Shown here: in pieces, positions 1 through 11,883 of the stretch
Layout of the letters: each line of letters starts with the position of its first letter
Numbering within the stretch: position 1 is the first letter of the stretch
NCBI GenBank assembly: GCA_018806985.1
Contig: JADANN010000417.1
Location: forward strand, 124,001-188,000
Direction: 5' to 3'
Source: Angiostrongylus vasorum
Lineage: Eukaryota > Nematoda > Chromadorea > Rhabditida > Metastrongylidae
Length of the DNA stretch: 64,000 bases
The notes under the pieces: generated by a model
Database searches by the model: none
What the model was told of the DNA's origin: nothing
What the model saw: the letters and a program-made list of their open reading frames with translations, nothing else
Made by a program: the position numbers and the translations under genes

Positions 1-1739
1 AAGCGATTAGAACGAAGGTTATTACGTTCGGCTCGCTATCATTTCCTAAGTAGACGCTTCTAATTCTTTTGCTGATCGTTCAAAAGCAACTTTTAACTCA
101 ACTTTACAAAATACTTTTTATACAGCCCATACAGATGTTCTTTTCCCATTGCCTAACTCAACTCTTGTTGCTAACCAATCTTGAATTGCTCACTTGCAGA
201 CATGACAGCTACTCAATTGATTGTACAAACAAATGGTTGCACTAACTAAACAGCATTCTACGATATCCAAGATAAAAATTAAAATCCTCAAGCAGCAATC
301 AAAGCCACACATAAAAGGTTGAAAGTTGTTCGTGGACAATGCGAGCGAATGTGAGAAGTGCTGCGATCCGCAGGGTAGATGTGAAGATGGGTTAAACAGT
401 ACAAAATAAAAAGAAATAAACTATTTTGTTCTACAAAGGAAAAATGTTTTTACAACCTTTGCGTGGTTTTCGTGATTTCCAACAACATCATGCTGGCTTC
501 TGGCGGATTTACTCAGACCATATTCGTCCTCTTCTTTAGTGGTGAAAGAAACCTTGGCCTGACCGTCTTCGAAGTCTGAACGAAACCCTCTGAATGGCGC
601 ACGAAACAAAAAGTAGCAGAATGTTTTCGTGTTCACTTTTACTTAAGTGCTTTATAATGTTTCACTCACAAGAAGAAAGTTTTATACTTTGCTTCCAAAC
701 CTTATCGTGTCTATCACCTACCGCTAAACATGCAAGAACTAGGGCAGGTATTAGCAAATTTTTCGTTCTTCAGCCGCTCAGTAGAAATGCTCAGCGGGCT
801 TGGCTCGAGAAACACGAACAACAGTATAACTTGCGCAAGTACTTCTTGGCTTACGCAGTATCTCCGAAGAAATCGTTATAGGCTAGTCAGTAGAGCGCTC
901 AAAACTAGACATGAAACTTACTTGCCGTGAAGGATAGAATTCACTTACACACTGACCCATATATAGTTAGACATTATTGTTTCAATTATTCGGAAAAAAG
1001 TCAATCTAATGCAGCAATGGTCAGCAGCTGGTCATCTCACTCCATTGTTGCGAGCACAAATCCGAGTTAATGGACAACCCATAAGCTCAGTTACTTCGGG
1101 ATATTTCCGGTCTCCTTCGATTCACTCCAACGTTCCCATTGTTCTCATATCGTCAAGTATTCTGGGAACATAATTCGATCATGCTATAATTTAAATCCCG
1201 ACATGCATTTCTCTAAATTGCAAATACAGGTCTATTCTCTAGTCAAAAAGCTACACTGTACGTCGCTAGTCTTAAAAACGGCTTCTGTACTGCTTCATCT
1301 TCTACTGAACTCCGCTTACAAGCAGTTCTGCTCGTGATTCGGTCGAAAAATATGGTCTCAACAACTCAGGATTAGTTCCTGTGTGCATTGTTCTTCTCTT
1401 TTTTACATGATTTCTCTTACTATCCATCCCTTATTTATATAGATCTTCTGATCCTAAACATCTTCATTACTTACTTTCCTTTCGAAGTAACCATTACATC
1501 GTAAATGAAACGGCGATTTTAGAAAAAATTTTTTTATCTACACAAAAGCTAAACGCTTATTCTGATTTATTACGGGACCACTTTCTGATCATTCCAACTT
1601 TAACAAGAACAATTGTTCCGATGATAGCGTTGATGATTGGAAGAGACTTTCCAGAATATTCGTAAAAAGTTTTCTAATGGGTTGGTATTTTGCACGTTAG
1701 GTTCTCCCAAATATTGTGTGGAATACACCGAATTGTAAA
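1..1739. other. Unassigned DNA, no gene recognised
   Basis: AT-rich sequence with only short open stretches and no domain, repeat or RNA that I recognise. It could be intergenic or intronic. Confidence 0.5.
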
Positions 1740-1880
1740 GATAGATGACTCAGAGTCATCAACCATATGCGACTATAATCACCTGCTCTAGTCTTCCTCA
1801 TTGGAGGCCACGTAAAAAAACGGCTCTGAAGAAGGCGATACTGTCGAAACGTCAGCTACTGTTGTATTGTATTGTAAAGA
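1740..1880 (+). mobile_element. Penelope terminus remnant (family C)
   Basis: The segment contains the string CTCTGAAGAAGGCGATAC followed closely by GAAACGTCAGC. The same arrangement recurs in the pseudo-LTR of the Penelope-like element at 26.3-29.5 kb. Only the ribozyme-like part is clear; the borders are approximate. Confidence 0.5.
1822..1857 (+). ncRNA. Hammerhead-ribozyme-like core
   Basis: CTGAAGA (1826-1832) is followed by a short hairpin (GGCG...TGTC, two G-U pairs), GAAA (1846-1849), C-GT and a C at the expected cleavage position. GGCT before the core pairs with AGCT after it (stem I, 4 bp, one G-U). All invariant core positions of CUGANGA and GAAA are present. Helix III would be only two pairs, as described for Penelope-encoded hammerheads. 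Activity is not shown. Confidence 0.45.
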
Positions 1881-1988
1881 CAGAGTTAAAAAATACGTCC
1901 AGTACGGTGAAATCCTTAGCTATTAAACATCAAAATGCTTCTTAATAAATTTTGTGTCAGTTCGAGAAAGGAGAGTTCATAAGAAAAG

Positions 1989-2310
1989 GCTGTCAAAATA
2001 CTGACGCTGAGATATTTGCAAAACTCCGAACCGCAGGTGTCCGCGGTGAGGAACGAACGCGCTATTCTCTTTTCCGGGGGCTAACGCGTTCACCACCACA
2101 CCGTGAAGGTCCTTCGCTTCGCCTGTCTCTCACCTAGTTCTATCAATCAGTGCCATCAGCAATCATCCGTGAACGGGATTGATCTAGGGAACCAAAATCG
2201 GCAATGAGCCCAATTAAATATCTCAGCACCAATGTGGTTGGGTCATACATAATTCCCTGCCGTGAGAAATTGTGATAGGCAGTAAATAAAAAGTTAACGC
2301 TGTCAAAATA
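1989..2310 (-). mobile_element. Family B element with 12-bp target-site duplication
   Basis: The element spans 2001-2298 and is flanked by perfect direct repeats GCTGTCAAAATA at 1989-2000 and 2299-2310. Read on the minus strand, it opens with a segment containing TTTTTATTTACTGCCTATC and an inverted copy of the CTGAGATATTT motif. The tRNA-like arm follows: an A-box-like GGTGTGGTGGTGAACGCG and a B-box-like GCGTTCGTTCC, ending near TTTGCAAATATCTCAGC. The perfect duplication shows that this is a discrete insertion. Compared with the copies at 39.5 and 54.7 kb, the two modules are inverted relative to each other. No coding capacity is seen. Confidence 0.8.
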
Positions 2311-2774
2311 GGAGGAATCGTTACAAAATATTTGTTGCTTGAGAAAGAAGAATACTTATGAAAGGCTTTTCGAGCACTTCCAACAAGTAAGGTTGGTATA
2401 AACACAGAAAACCATGCTGATCGTTCATTTTCTCAAGGAACTGTCAGGTACGTTTCTCTTTCTCATCGAAAATCCTTCGCTTCTGTGAAATGGTGTCGTT
2501 TTTGTTGAGTGTTGAACAGGAAGATTCTAGAAGCCATTAATCTCCATTTCCAGAAGGTGGTTGCAGAACCGCTTTTCGTTCACTCAGTATCTACTATTAC
2601 TTCTACCAGTGCTCTGTCTGCTAGAAATGTTAGCATCAAAGGAAAAGAAAAAACCATGTTATATTACCAAACGGCACATTGAGAAGGAGAGACTTTGAAT
2701 TAAAACACGTATAGGCGTGAAGATTACGGAAACTCTCCAATATCCTGTTTTTCCAGGAAACTTCACCAAATTAG

Positions 2775-3037
2775 TTAGTTCATAGCGTTTCCGTTTTTTC
2801 TGTAAAAAGCCATGCAAAATATGGACCATGGTGGGTGGTGGCCATAGTTTTCACTTTAGTAATAAGCACTTTCTACGTTTTTATAGACACCGATGGAGGA
2901 AAATTTCCGGGAAAGCCCTCTAGTGCTGTGTTCTCAACAGGGCAGGCCAAGGAAGAGCTAAATAGGAGGTTCTCGAACTGTCTATACTGTTATCACTGCT
3001 TTTTGTCAACTATTTATACAACAGAGAACGCGCATTG
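2775..3037 (+). CDS. Candidate exon: possible membrane-anchored protein
   Basis: This is an open stretch with no in-frame stop from 2775 to the stop after 3037. It reads as a short basic or polar lead, a hydrophobic run (WWVVAIVFTLVISTFYVF), then a polar region containing FSTGQAKEELNRRFSN. A single membrane helix followed by a soluble region would suit a type II or type I membrane protein. No canonical TTTCAG acceptor or clear GT donor marks its limits, and I do not recognise the family. Chance openness in AT-rich DNA is a real alternative. Confidence 0.2.
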
Positions 3038-3369
3038 ACTTAAATGCACGAGCGTTTATGGATAATTTTGCTTCCTAAAGCTTGTCAGCCATTGAACTTT
3101 TTTCAATTGCGTTATCAATTAGGCTTGCTTCAGAAAATTAAAAAATTTAAATTTTTAAAATTTCCTGAAGTCCAATCTTTAAACAGGCTTCTAGTAAAAA
3201 ATGGCAGCTTAGAAAAGTGTCATCTTGGAGCGACAATGAGTTGGCTCCTTTCAGAGTTCAGTGAAGTGAATTGGTTGTTAAGCATTCTCCTCTATTTATC
3301 GGAGGATTATCGGAAATTGTCGAAAAGTTGCTAATTTCTTACTGCCTTCCGTTTGTCACGAATCTCTAA

Positions 3370-3657
3370 CAATCACGAACCGTGTCCTTTCCCGATTTCG
3401 TCATTGATGACCTCATTGAAATGTACACTGACGTAACCGCTTGGCGCCCACTTGGCGAAATCAGGTTGTACGGGAAGGAAGCCTCTTGGCAAAGGCAACG
3501 AATTGATTTGCAACCCTTTCTAAAGAAACGAGACCAGTTGATTTTTTATCACGACATAGATATTTATCCGAAATGCAGTCGTCCAGATTACCTCACAATC
3601 CTTCGCTCTTCTGACAATCTCAGCTTGAAAATCTTTGATGGCCTTCCTCGATTTTGA
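3370..3657 (+). CDS. Unidentified open stretch
   Basis: About 90 codons are open, with a fairly protein-like, charged composition (for example PDFVIDDLIEMYTD and QPFLKKRDQLIFYHDID). No known motif, no convincing splice border and no neighbour support it. The opposite strand is also open across part of this region, which weakens the case. Confidence 0.12.
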   Translation, partial: QSRTVSFPDFVIDDLIEMYTDVTAWRPLGEIRLYGKEASWQRQRIDLQPFLKKRDQLIFYHDIDIYPKCSRPDYLTILRSSDNLSLKIFDGLPRF

Positions 3658-4560
3658 TTCGGTCATAACGAGGTTACACCTGAAAAGTTCTTCAATATTG
3701 AAAAGAGAGTTGATCAAAATTCGTTGCTTCGAAGATCACCTGACACCTAAGTCATCTCTTATTTAGATGACGTAAATCAGAAAGCAAGTCTGAGCTTGTT
3801 CAAAAGTAAATCGTTTTGAAACTCATCGATCAAGTTTGAGGTTTGACAGATCAAAAATTTCAACCTAACCATCTTTGTAAGCTGTGAGCTTAGAGTTAAA
3901 ATATTGGGTTTTCGAATTTTCCTTTGCCGGCTCTTCCTAATCCTCCCAATCTACCTCAAGTGAAGATAAAACTTGGGAAAAAAGAAACGTTTAAAAACGA
4001 GAGAGAAGATAGAAAAACAATAGAATTTGCCTCGGCTTTTTCAAAATGTAAGAAATAAGTTTGGGACTTTCATTAGAATCATTCTTGTCCCTCGGAAAAG
4101 CTTCCTAGGAATCTCTTAAATGGTTTTAAGATAGTAAGTCCCTTTTTGGAGAGAAAAAATCTGCAAACAGTTCGAACAACTTCTACCTAGTCGAACTGGG
4201 TCGCGATGATGCGTGTTAGCATACGATCCCAAAAGAAAGAAGGTCGTTTGATGTAAATGATTTTATATGAGTAAGTTACTGGAGAGAAACTAGAACGAAC
4301 AAAAAGTATGTGGTAGCAGAAAAGAAACTCTTTAGAAATTCTTAGTTCCCACATGTTTTCCACTTTGTGATACTGTGATTAAAATAAAATCATCTAATAC
4401 AATTGGCCATTCTCATAAAGGAGAATGCGTAACTAAATCTAGGAGGTAGTTCGATATCTCCTAAAATACCTTTGAAAACCGGTAATAAGACAAGCTATGA
4501 CTAAAAGAAGTTTGCTCTAGTGTTACTAAGAAAGTTATGGCTATCACGATTCGCGCCTGT

Positions 4561-4907
4561 AATTTGTGAATTGAGGGGCTCGTTTGGCGCAGTGGTCGGT
4601 GGTGCCCTGCAACACACACGTGGATCGAATTTCCACTGCGCCACACGCGCCCCTCAATTCACAATTTATCAATCCCCGCGCGCATAGCCCACCTAGCCCT
4701 CCATCCCGCCGGGGTCGGAAAATCGTTACCATTCTTGTCTGGGAGGATAGCAGCACTGGCTCGATACATCGGTAGGCTACCATGAGTCATTGTATAGGCC
4801 AGATATGCATCTAGTCACCACCAATGATGCTTAATGAAGCGGAATGCATGGCGCATCCCTCAGAGAATCGATCAACGCGGAGAGCTTTATCCTCATCCTT
4901 TATCCTG
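4561..4907 (+). mobile_element. SINE family A copy with palindromic 5' end
   Basis: The tRNA-like head begins at 4575 with GGCGCAGTGG as the A box. The body carries the family signature (GTCTGGGAGGATAGCAGCAC, then TGGCTCGATACATCGG, GCCAGATATGCAT and GATGCTTAATGAAG). It ends in the TTTATCC-type tail at about 4907. The first 35 bases (4561-4595) are repeated in reverse at 4633-4667 with three mismatches, so the head is duplicated as an inverted repeat that includes about 14 bases outside the SINE. Confidence 0.8.
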
Positions 4908-5654
4908 GAGTGAACTGCGTCTCTAACGAAGGGATTACAATGCTACAACTAATAACAACTCAAGTATAAAATTTGCTTCGAAGTGAAAAAAATCATTGAA
5001 GACTAATCTGGAATATTTAATTGAATAAGCATAAAAAGATTTGTGAAAAATAATAGAATGTTTCAGTAGACAAAATACTTGAGTACTTTACGAACAGCAG
5101 TCTCATGATGATAGCATGTTGGACAAGTGCACTACTTTCTGCGAATTAAAAAAATGGCTGATAAAAATAAAACTCGAAACATACGTTGCTAGTGCTGGGC
5201 AACAGTCTTGAACTCGTCCACATTCATGTTTGCGACGGTTTTCAACGCCTTGAAAGCATCGAGTTGGCACGTAGGAGATAGTGCGCCCGAATGAGAACCG
5301 ACGCGCGGAACGCAACGCATCCGAGTCACAAGTTTCCATCTGTGGATAATAAATATTAGAGGGTATTATGGAGTAGCTACAAGGGACAAAAATGTCTGGC
5401 TAGGGAAAAACAGTTTAAACTAGGAAGCTAGGGAATGAATTAGTTAAAAATCTGATCACGTGAGGACAAAAAATTAAATGAAGATTAGAGAAAGATCATA
5501 AACAGATGAGAGGGTAACGGTGAATTCTATGAGTGAAATCTTAAATCTAAGTTCATAGGCAAGTAAATGAAAGGTGTTAAGAAGTAAGGAAATAAAGAAA
5601 AAAAAGGGAGGTAAGGTGTTAATTTCTGGTGGACTAAAGGTTAGCCGATAAGTA
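4908..5654. other. Unassigned DNA
   Basis: No gene, repeat or RNA recognised. It separates two SINE-rich spots. Confidence 0.5.
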
Positions 5655-5926
5655 AGCGTTCCAGCGTGATCAATCCCTGATGGATACGCCATTCATTCCA
5701 CTTTCGACAGGCATCGCGGAGGTGAATGAATGCATATCTGGCCTGTACTACAAATTAAAGTAGCATACCCATGTATCAAGTCAGTACTCGTACCCTAGCG
5801 GATAAGTCTGACACCAATTTACCGCCACTGAGGAATGGAAGGATTGGTGAGCCCAGCCGTGGGTTCGAACCAAAGGCAACGTGAGCATTGCAAAACCACC
5901 TCTAGCCAGTGCGCTCCACTCGCTCT
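5655..5926 (-). mobile_element. SINE family A copy, diverged
   Basis: On the minus strand the order is tRNA-like head (CCACCTCTAGCCAGTGCGCT as seen on plus), B-box region GGTTCGAACC (5870-5880, plus-strand view), body with GATAAGTCTGACACCAATTT, and tail remnant ATCAATCCCTGATGG. It abuts another copy in the opposite orientation. Confidence 0.7.
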
Positions 5927-6066
5927 AGGGCTTCTGTAGCGAAGTGGTTAGAGGTGCTCTGTAATACGCAATACATCGGGAACTGGTTCGACCATACTCT
6001 CCGGACGCACCGATTCCTCCATTCCCTCAGGGTCGGCAAATTATTACCGAGTTTGTATGGGAGAAA
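5927..6066 (+). mobile_element. SINE family A copy, 3'-truncated
   Basis: The head AGCGAAGTGGTTAGAGGTGC and B-box-like ACTGGTTCGACC are followed by the start of the body (CAGGGTCGGCAAATTATTAC). It stops near GTATGGGAGAAAG, about half way through. It lies head-to-head with the preceding copy. Confidence 0.7.
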
Positions 6067-8724
6067 GAAAAGAAAACCTAGCTTATTAAATCGGCAGGCG
6101 AAAACAAGTCATTTTTTTTGAAAAAAAACAGTAGAAAAATAACAATGAAGATTATTAAACACTGGGTTGCATAACGGTGGAATTGGCATTTCTCCCTATT
6201 TCCTGTAAGTCGAATAGAAGCTAATCGGATGCTCATAGATAGAATAATCTGAAAAAAATTTCCCTGACTCGACCTCTGACCCCCGGGCTAACGAAATGTG
6301 CAGATCAGTGAAGTTTTTAATGGCCAGAGCCTCTATTCTATTGTATCATAATCCCACCCAGTTTATAGCATGGCTATTGATCGACGGCCGATAGGGATCG
6401 CTTAATATTTTGAGAAAACTATATTGAAAACAGCATTGATAGTAAGAAGAGTACAAAAAACGAGAACAAAAAAAAGAAAAGAAAAAAAAGCCGTGAAAAC
6501 AGCAAAGAGCAATCCATGAAGAAATGTTAACCGTTTTAGCTCTGTTTGGAAAATAACACGATATTAAAGACTAGTAAGCACACCTGTTCGTCTGAGAACG
6601 GCTTCGTATTTGAAATGAGACATTTGGTGAGCTCATTATCGTAATATTGTTCCATCATTTCCAGCTTAACGGTTCACATAAACGAGCTTCATCTAATACG
6701 TAGTTAAATACAATCAGTTGAAAAAATAATAAATGTTAGTGGCCATGCTGTGCATTATGGCCTCCTAGTGGCTAAGAGGTGTTCCTGGGTGAGCGTGTCG
6801 ATTAAGTCTCCGTTGTTGAGATGAAGTTCGAGATTTCACCCAGGAATCCCGTTGCAAGCAATCGAGTTCTAGGAATCACCATCGTTCTAGTAGCACCTCA
6901 ATCGTAACGTGGCAAACCACTTATTCAGTTCACATGCGCTAGCGGCTGTCTATGAAAAACTCGCATCGGTCCTCGTTCGGGTATCCTCAGGCTGTAGGAA
7001 AAGAAAGTCTTCCCGACGAGCAAATTGCTATGCTAACGAAAATTGTGCAGTGGCTTGCAGGATTCTTCGTAAATGTGAATCATTCAATCATTGAAGTATC
7101 AATAGTTTGCTCATAAATTGTATGAGCTGACGCCGCATAGTGTGGATCCCTCGCGATTATTTAGTTGTCTCTATCCGTCATCTACGGTGCTCTTCAGAGT
7201 TTAGGTTGCTTGGAGGATTTCAACTGTCACTTGAAGAACTTGTCCTTTTCACGAAAGTCGTTGAATGATAGTAGGCCCTAGAATTATAGGACAGTTCTTC
7301 TTTTGTGTTTTTAGGTCCTCATCATAAGTAATCAGTTTGCAGCACTTGTGAATCTGAATGAGCTTTCCTAGACAAATCTGGTATAAATTTGGCCAGTGCG
7401 GAAGGAAGGAAGTATAGTTGGCCTGGAGTGTATGCGAACTAGCAATAATATGCATTCAGCTAAGTAAATGTTATTACTTATCTGTTACATGACCTGTGAC
7501 CAAATGGTGACGATCACAGCACTTCCTGCATTTGATTCGTTCCCTCAAACTCACCATCCTGTAAGCTCTTTTGAACTATTTGCGAGTAGCGTAGACTACC
7601 CTTTGAGGATTTTTCCTTTTTTCCCCCACAAATGTCGTCGAATGTTGCTCTAGTCGATTCTTTCACCAGTCTTAGGATAGACGTTCTAAGGAGGTCTCAC
7701 GTGGATTGTAGGAAGTGAACTGATCGCAGACAAGTGTGGTATGTCTGGTACTAATTTCTCAAACACACAGTGATGAAATCTGGATAGCTTGGCCTCCAGC
7801 GTAATGTACGGAGTCACTGTGCGGTTGCGCTGTATGCTCCGAGGTTAATATTATAGGCAAAAAAAACTATTTATTCTTACGGTAGCGTAGTCATTCCGTA
7901 ATTTTTCGTGGCAGTTATTTTTGTCGTTCAATACAGGCAACCAATAGGGCCTTGATCTTGAGTTGCCTAAAATATTTTCAAAGTTAAGTAAGGAAGTATT
8001 GTTAATTGAGATTAATATTTACCTAAGCAAAGTCTCTCTTCAAGCTGTGCCACGGCTGCGCATTCGACATAGGCCTCGCAAAAACGCAATGAATCGAGCT
8101 GAACAAAAAATTCAGGAAAAGGTTTAGACTGAAGTCGGATCTCAGTTGACATTTATGGACAATCTGTATGAAATATAAAATTTCCTTCAAAATTAGTGCA
8201 AATAAAAAAAGCCTCACTTGTGGATTCGCTGCAGATGTTATAGATGTCAAAGCTAGCAACCATATCAACCGCATCTAACTGAGTCCAACAATCGATGTTA
8301 GAGTGAGATTTTCTAAAGGGTGAGTTTTACGAATAGGAAAATTTGGCACGCTATGACGTGGAAGGTTAGATCTGCAGAATAGAGAACTAATAATAACAAA
8401 TGGGCCAGGTAACAATGACGGTGATCACTGATGTCGTTAAATGAATAGAAATAGAAAGGTATTCGTCCCTTAAATGAGTAAATCAGCTTCATTCTTTCAT
8501 TTTAATGAATTACATCATGTTTAAACATTTAATCATTGGCCTTCATCATGTTTTCTTCAACAGAAGCTGTGTGACGTTTTCGTGCAAATTTCGCCTTTAA
8601 AAAATAGTACGGCATTTTTTAAAAGTTCTAGCGATACGTTCCATAACATTAAGATGACTGTGGCGAAGCTCTTACCCTTCTGTGCAGCGACTGAATCCGG
8701 CAGAGTAAACGATAGAGCATAAGA
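6067..8724. other. Unassigned DNA
   Basis: No convincing gene or repeat. A weak SINE-head-like string (AGTGGCTAAGAGGTG) occurs near 6765, but the rest of a SINE is not visible there. Confidence 0.45.
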
Positions 8725-8976
8725 CGTAGATTAATCCTTAAGGAATAAGCTGCGGATTCCAACACATTAACAACATCGTAGAGGTGAGTGAGTGTATATT
8801 TAGCTATACAATGACTTTCGGGGCCCGTGGACTTATTAAATCAGTGTTTTGATTCCTCAACACAAGCCTAGTATCATTTTGCCGACTCTGATAATTGGCG
8901 CTGGGCTTTGTTTGGCTGGGAGAAGCACAGAATGTGTCTATTGCGGAGCATCTCTAACCACCACGCTACATGCGCC
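8725..8976 (-). mobile_element. SINE family A copy, strongly diverged
   Basis: The minus-strand head is visible as CATCTCTAACCACCACGCTA next to TGCGCC on the plus strand. The body remnants ATCGTAGAGGTGAGTGAGTG and ACAATGACTTTCG align with the family consensus. Ends are approximate. Confidence 0.55.
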
Positions 8977-9636
8977 AGAGAAATTAAGTCTACGCGGGAA
9001 AATGTACTCCATGCAAATGTGGAAAATAAATCAGATACACGTTTGGTGCTCTGTGAGAAATGATATACGATGAAGCGAAATCAGCCAAAAATGTAGCGAG
9101 CGCAATCGAATCGAAAAACCATCTCGAATCGCTGGACGAGCCTTGGCGGAAAGACGAAGAATAGGCTTAAGTATAAGGGCTCTTTGAGAAAACAAGCGCT
9201 TTTCGAATGAGCAACACTGTAGAAGTGAACACCATTTACACCTTCGTGTGGGTGGAACGGAATGTGGGCGGAACTGTGCTTAATTGCGCTATGATTAACT
9301 GGGTAATCACGTTAATCATCGAGTTAGCCGAATATAAAAACGGCCAGGCCTTCACCAGGCTCTTGGGAAGCTAGAGCTGCAGTGGGTAGGCTGCGGTCAC
9401 GTGAAGGACATGAACGGCATAGTGAAGTAATTCCGCATGAAATCCGTAATTCCCACCGTTTTTTTTGTGGAAGATTGATCTACATATCCTAAATACTTTT
9501 CTGATTTTTCAATGTTAACTGCGAAATATGTTCTGTGATTGTTTCACGCACACTTTGTCAAATAATCAATTTCGTTCTCCGCGTATGTCAAGGTTTTTCC
9601 CTTGATAAGAGATTTCTTCGGCACCCTTTCGTAAGA
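8977..9636. other. Unassigned DNA
   Basis: A TATA-like GAATATAAAAACGG occurs near 9330, but nothing downstream looks like a gene. Nothing else is recognised. Confidence 0.4.
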
Positions 9637-9815
9637 GGCACGGGTAGCACTGCGGTCAGAGGTACTCTGGCACACTCAGATGGTCCTAGCTTCAATCGTG
9701 CAACCTGCTCACCAGGTCTTCCATCCTCCCAGAGTCAGAAAATTGGTGTCATAGGACAGGATCACCTCTTCCGTGCTACGAATGGAATCGAATTCGTGGT
9801 ACACCAAACATATTG
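9637..9815 (+). mobile_element. SINE family A copy, shortened subtype
   Basis: The head GTAGCACTGCGGTCAGAGGT and the body start (CTTCCATCCTCCCAGAGTCAG) are followed directly by GTGCTACGAATGG. That 3' string is shared with the copy at 25125-25366, suggesting a subfamily that lacks much of the usual middle. Confidence 0.6.
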
Positions 9816-10499
9816 GTGCTTCGCCTTTCTCCTTTTACGGAAAAGTGTTCGCATTGACAACTCACTAAATATTTCTTAGTAGTAAAAAAAATTTAACGAA
9901 GCTTTGATAACCAATTGTTTACTGCAAAAAATAAGTTAACTTGAAACGTTTTTGTTAATTTTATTGGTTGCTTTAGAGGTTTGAAGCCGACAGCTGCAGT
10001 TTTGCTAAAAAATGAATTTATCAGCTTAAAAAATTCCAACTCAGATTTTTCTTTGGACTGCCTGGAAGAGAAAAAAGCGCGAAAACGTAAATGTTTCCTT
10101 TCTTGCTCTTCACAATACATTCTTATTATTCATATTCTTCTCGGTGGAGACGTTGAAAACCCTTTAGCCATTGGAAAACCATTGGTACGATTATTACTAT
10201 TATTATCATTATTATTATTGTTATTACTATGACTATTTGTTATTTACATGAACAAACTTTTCCATACTATATGGATCTAAACATTTCCATAGGGTTCGTA
10301 GTCTTTCATCTGTCATTAACGAAGTTCTCTGGAGTTCGGATTGCATGTGGCTACAGAGATGTGGTCCAATGTTAATTGAGTTGACCTTCCCTGGAATCCT
10401 GAGGTAGCTCCACAACAGAGCTTTCAAGCTTTTACTACGACCAGTCGCCAGCTTTTGTGGCTCGGAAGAAGGTTCTTCTATCCAAATCTTGAATTCACT
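9816..10499. other. Unassigned DNA with an (ATT)n tract
   Basis: The only recognisable item is the trinucleotide repeat at 10190-10236. Open reading stretches on both strands here have no recognisable motif. Confidence 0.45.
10190..10236. repeat. Imperfect (ATT)n microsatellite
   Basis: A run of TTA/ATT units interrupted by ATC and GTT variants. Confidence 0.9.
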
Positions 10500-10606
10500 A
10501 GCGACACAGAGATGGTGAACTTGGTAGACCGCGGGGAAGTCGAGTCAACGACTACGTGAGCATTATCGCACAGCATCTCTAACCATTGCACTTCCCTAAT
10601 CCTTAT
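10500..10606 (-). mobile_element. SINE family A head fragment
   Basis: On the plus strand, GCATCTCTAACCATTGCACT marks the reversed A box, and a degraded B-box region lies upstream. The 3' body is not recognisable. Confidence 0.4.
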
Positions 10607-11610
10607 TCATTTACGAAATAATTTTTTTCCAACTACTCAGAGAAACACTATTAAGAAAGTAGAAGCTTTGAGAAATATCGAAGAGGCTAAAACTTAAACG
10701 TTACAATAGTAGAGGGACAATGAATAGCCTAATTCTTAGTCGGAGTTCTTGCTTCGAAAAACTCCAAAACCGATCAGGAAATGAACATTTATTGAAAATA
10801 TCGATTGAGTTATTAAAAGACCATATTGAGATGGTAGGTGGCTGTTTATGAGCATTCACAGTGAAGGAAGTTGCGAAATTCAGTAAAATTTAGCATCGAC
10901 TACCTACAACAATCTTGACGAGTTCTATAAGCAGCACTGATTAGCTCGAGTCGCGGAAATTTCTGTGAAGTTCCGCAACAGATGCTCCAAACAAACCTAA
11001 CACATTTACATGTTTCTTTAGAATCACAGGTTGCTACCATAGCTGTCAATAAATGACTTGGAAGAGGGCATAAAGCACGATTTCGATTAAAATTTCTGTT
11101 CGAATGAAAACGGAATGAAAGGAAATGCGACAGTAAGCCTAAGAGCGTAATTACAAAGCCATCAGTGCAAAAGTGAGAAGAATTCACTCTGGAGGCCACA
11201 GACAGTGTAAATTTTATAACTACGCTCTCATATTAAGAAGGATTCAAACTAGTTGATGGAACCAAGTGAAATTTCACACTACGAACTTCTAAAGTATCCG
11301 GACTGCACCATAAACCTCGTGCGGATTCGATATGAACGATTAGAGTCATGGACAATCTTTTTAAAAAAATGCATCGGTAATGAGTTTTAACCACAATAAA
11401 TCAGACGACTTGGATCTTGCTTCTATGGCAACTTCCTAGCACCGGATGATATGCAAGTCGTCGTTATGATTCCCATTGGAAACCTGTATTGAACACGACT
11501 CGATGGAAGTCATGCTACTAGTTGTCATGTAGGATGCTCAGAACGTTTTACAACATGATCCACTCTTTTTTAAAGGCAGAACACCTAAATCCAGATCAAA
11601 TTCATGAGGC
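10607..11610. other. Unassigned DNA
   Basis: I see no gene, repeat or RNA here. Confidence 0.5.
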
Positions 11611-11883
11611 GTAAAGTGTTCGGCGTCAATCTTTAGGGATGTGCCATGTATTCGACTCTATACGTATCATCGCAGAGGTGATTGAATGTCTATTTAGTCT
11701 ATACAATAACTTTTGATGGCCCACTGATGCATCAAATCAGCATTTTTTCTTCTCCGACAAAGTTGCTAGCATGCTAGCAATTTGTTGACTTCGAATGGAT
11801 GAACAACCTGATTAGCTCCTGGAAGTTGAACCAAAGTCCTCGTTTGCATTTCCTCTAACCAGTGCGCTCGCTATACGCTTCCC
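11611..11883 (-). mobile_element. SINE family A copy, diverged
   Basis: The tail remnant GTTCGGCGTCAATC, body GAGGTGATTGAATGTCTAT and reversed head TCTAACCAGTGCGCTCGC occur in family order. The middle is heavily diverged. Confidence 0.6.

Larger units (their letters stand above)
2311..4560. other. Mostly unassigned DNA
   Basis: No recognisable repeat is present apart from two possible coding stretches, listed separately. An A/T palindromic tract lies at 3135-3172. The remainder shows nothing I can name. Confidence 0.5.

Noticed and set aside
9325..9345. TATA-box promoter (GAATATAAAAACGG)
   Set aside because: No transcript-like feature follows; AT-rich DNA makes such strings common.
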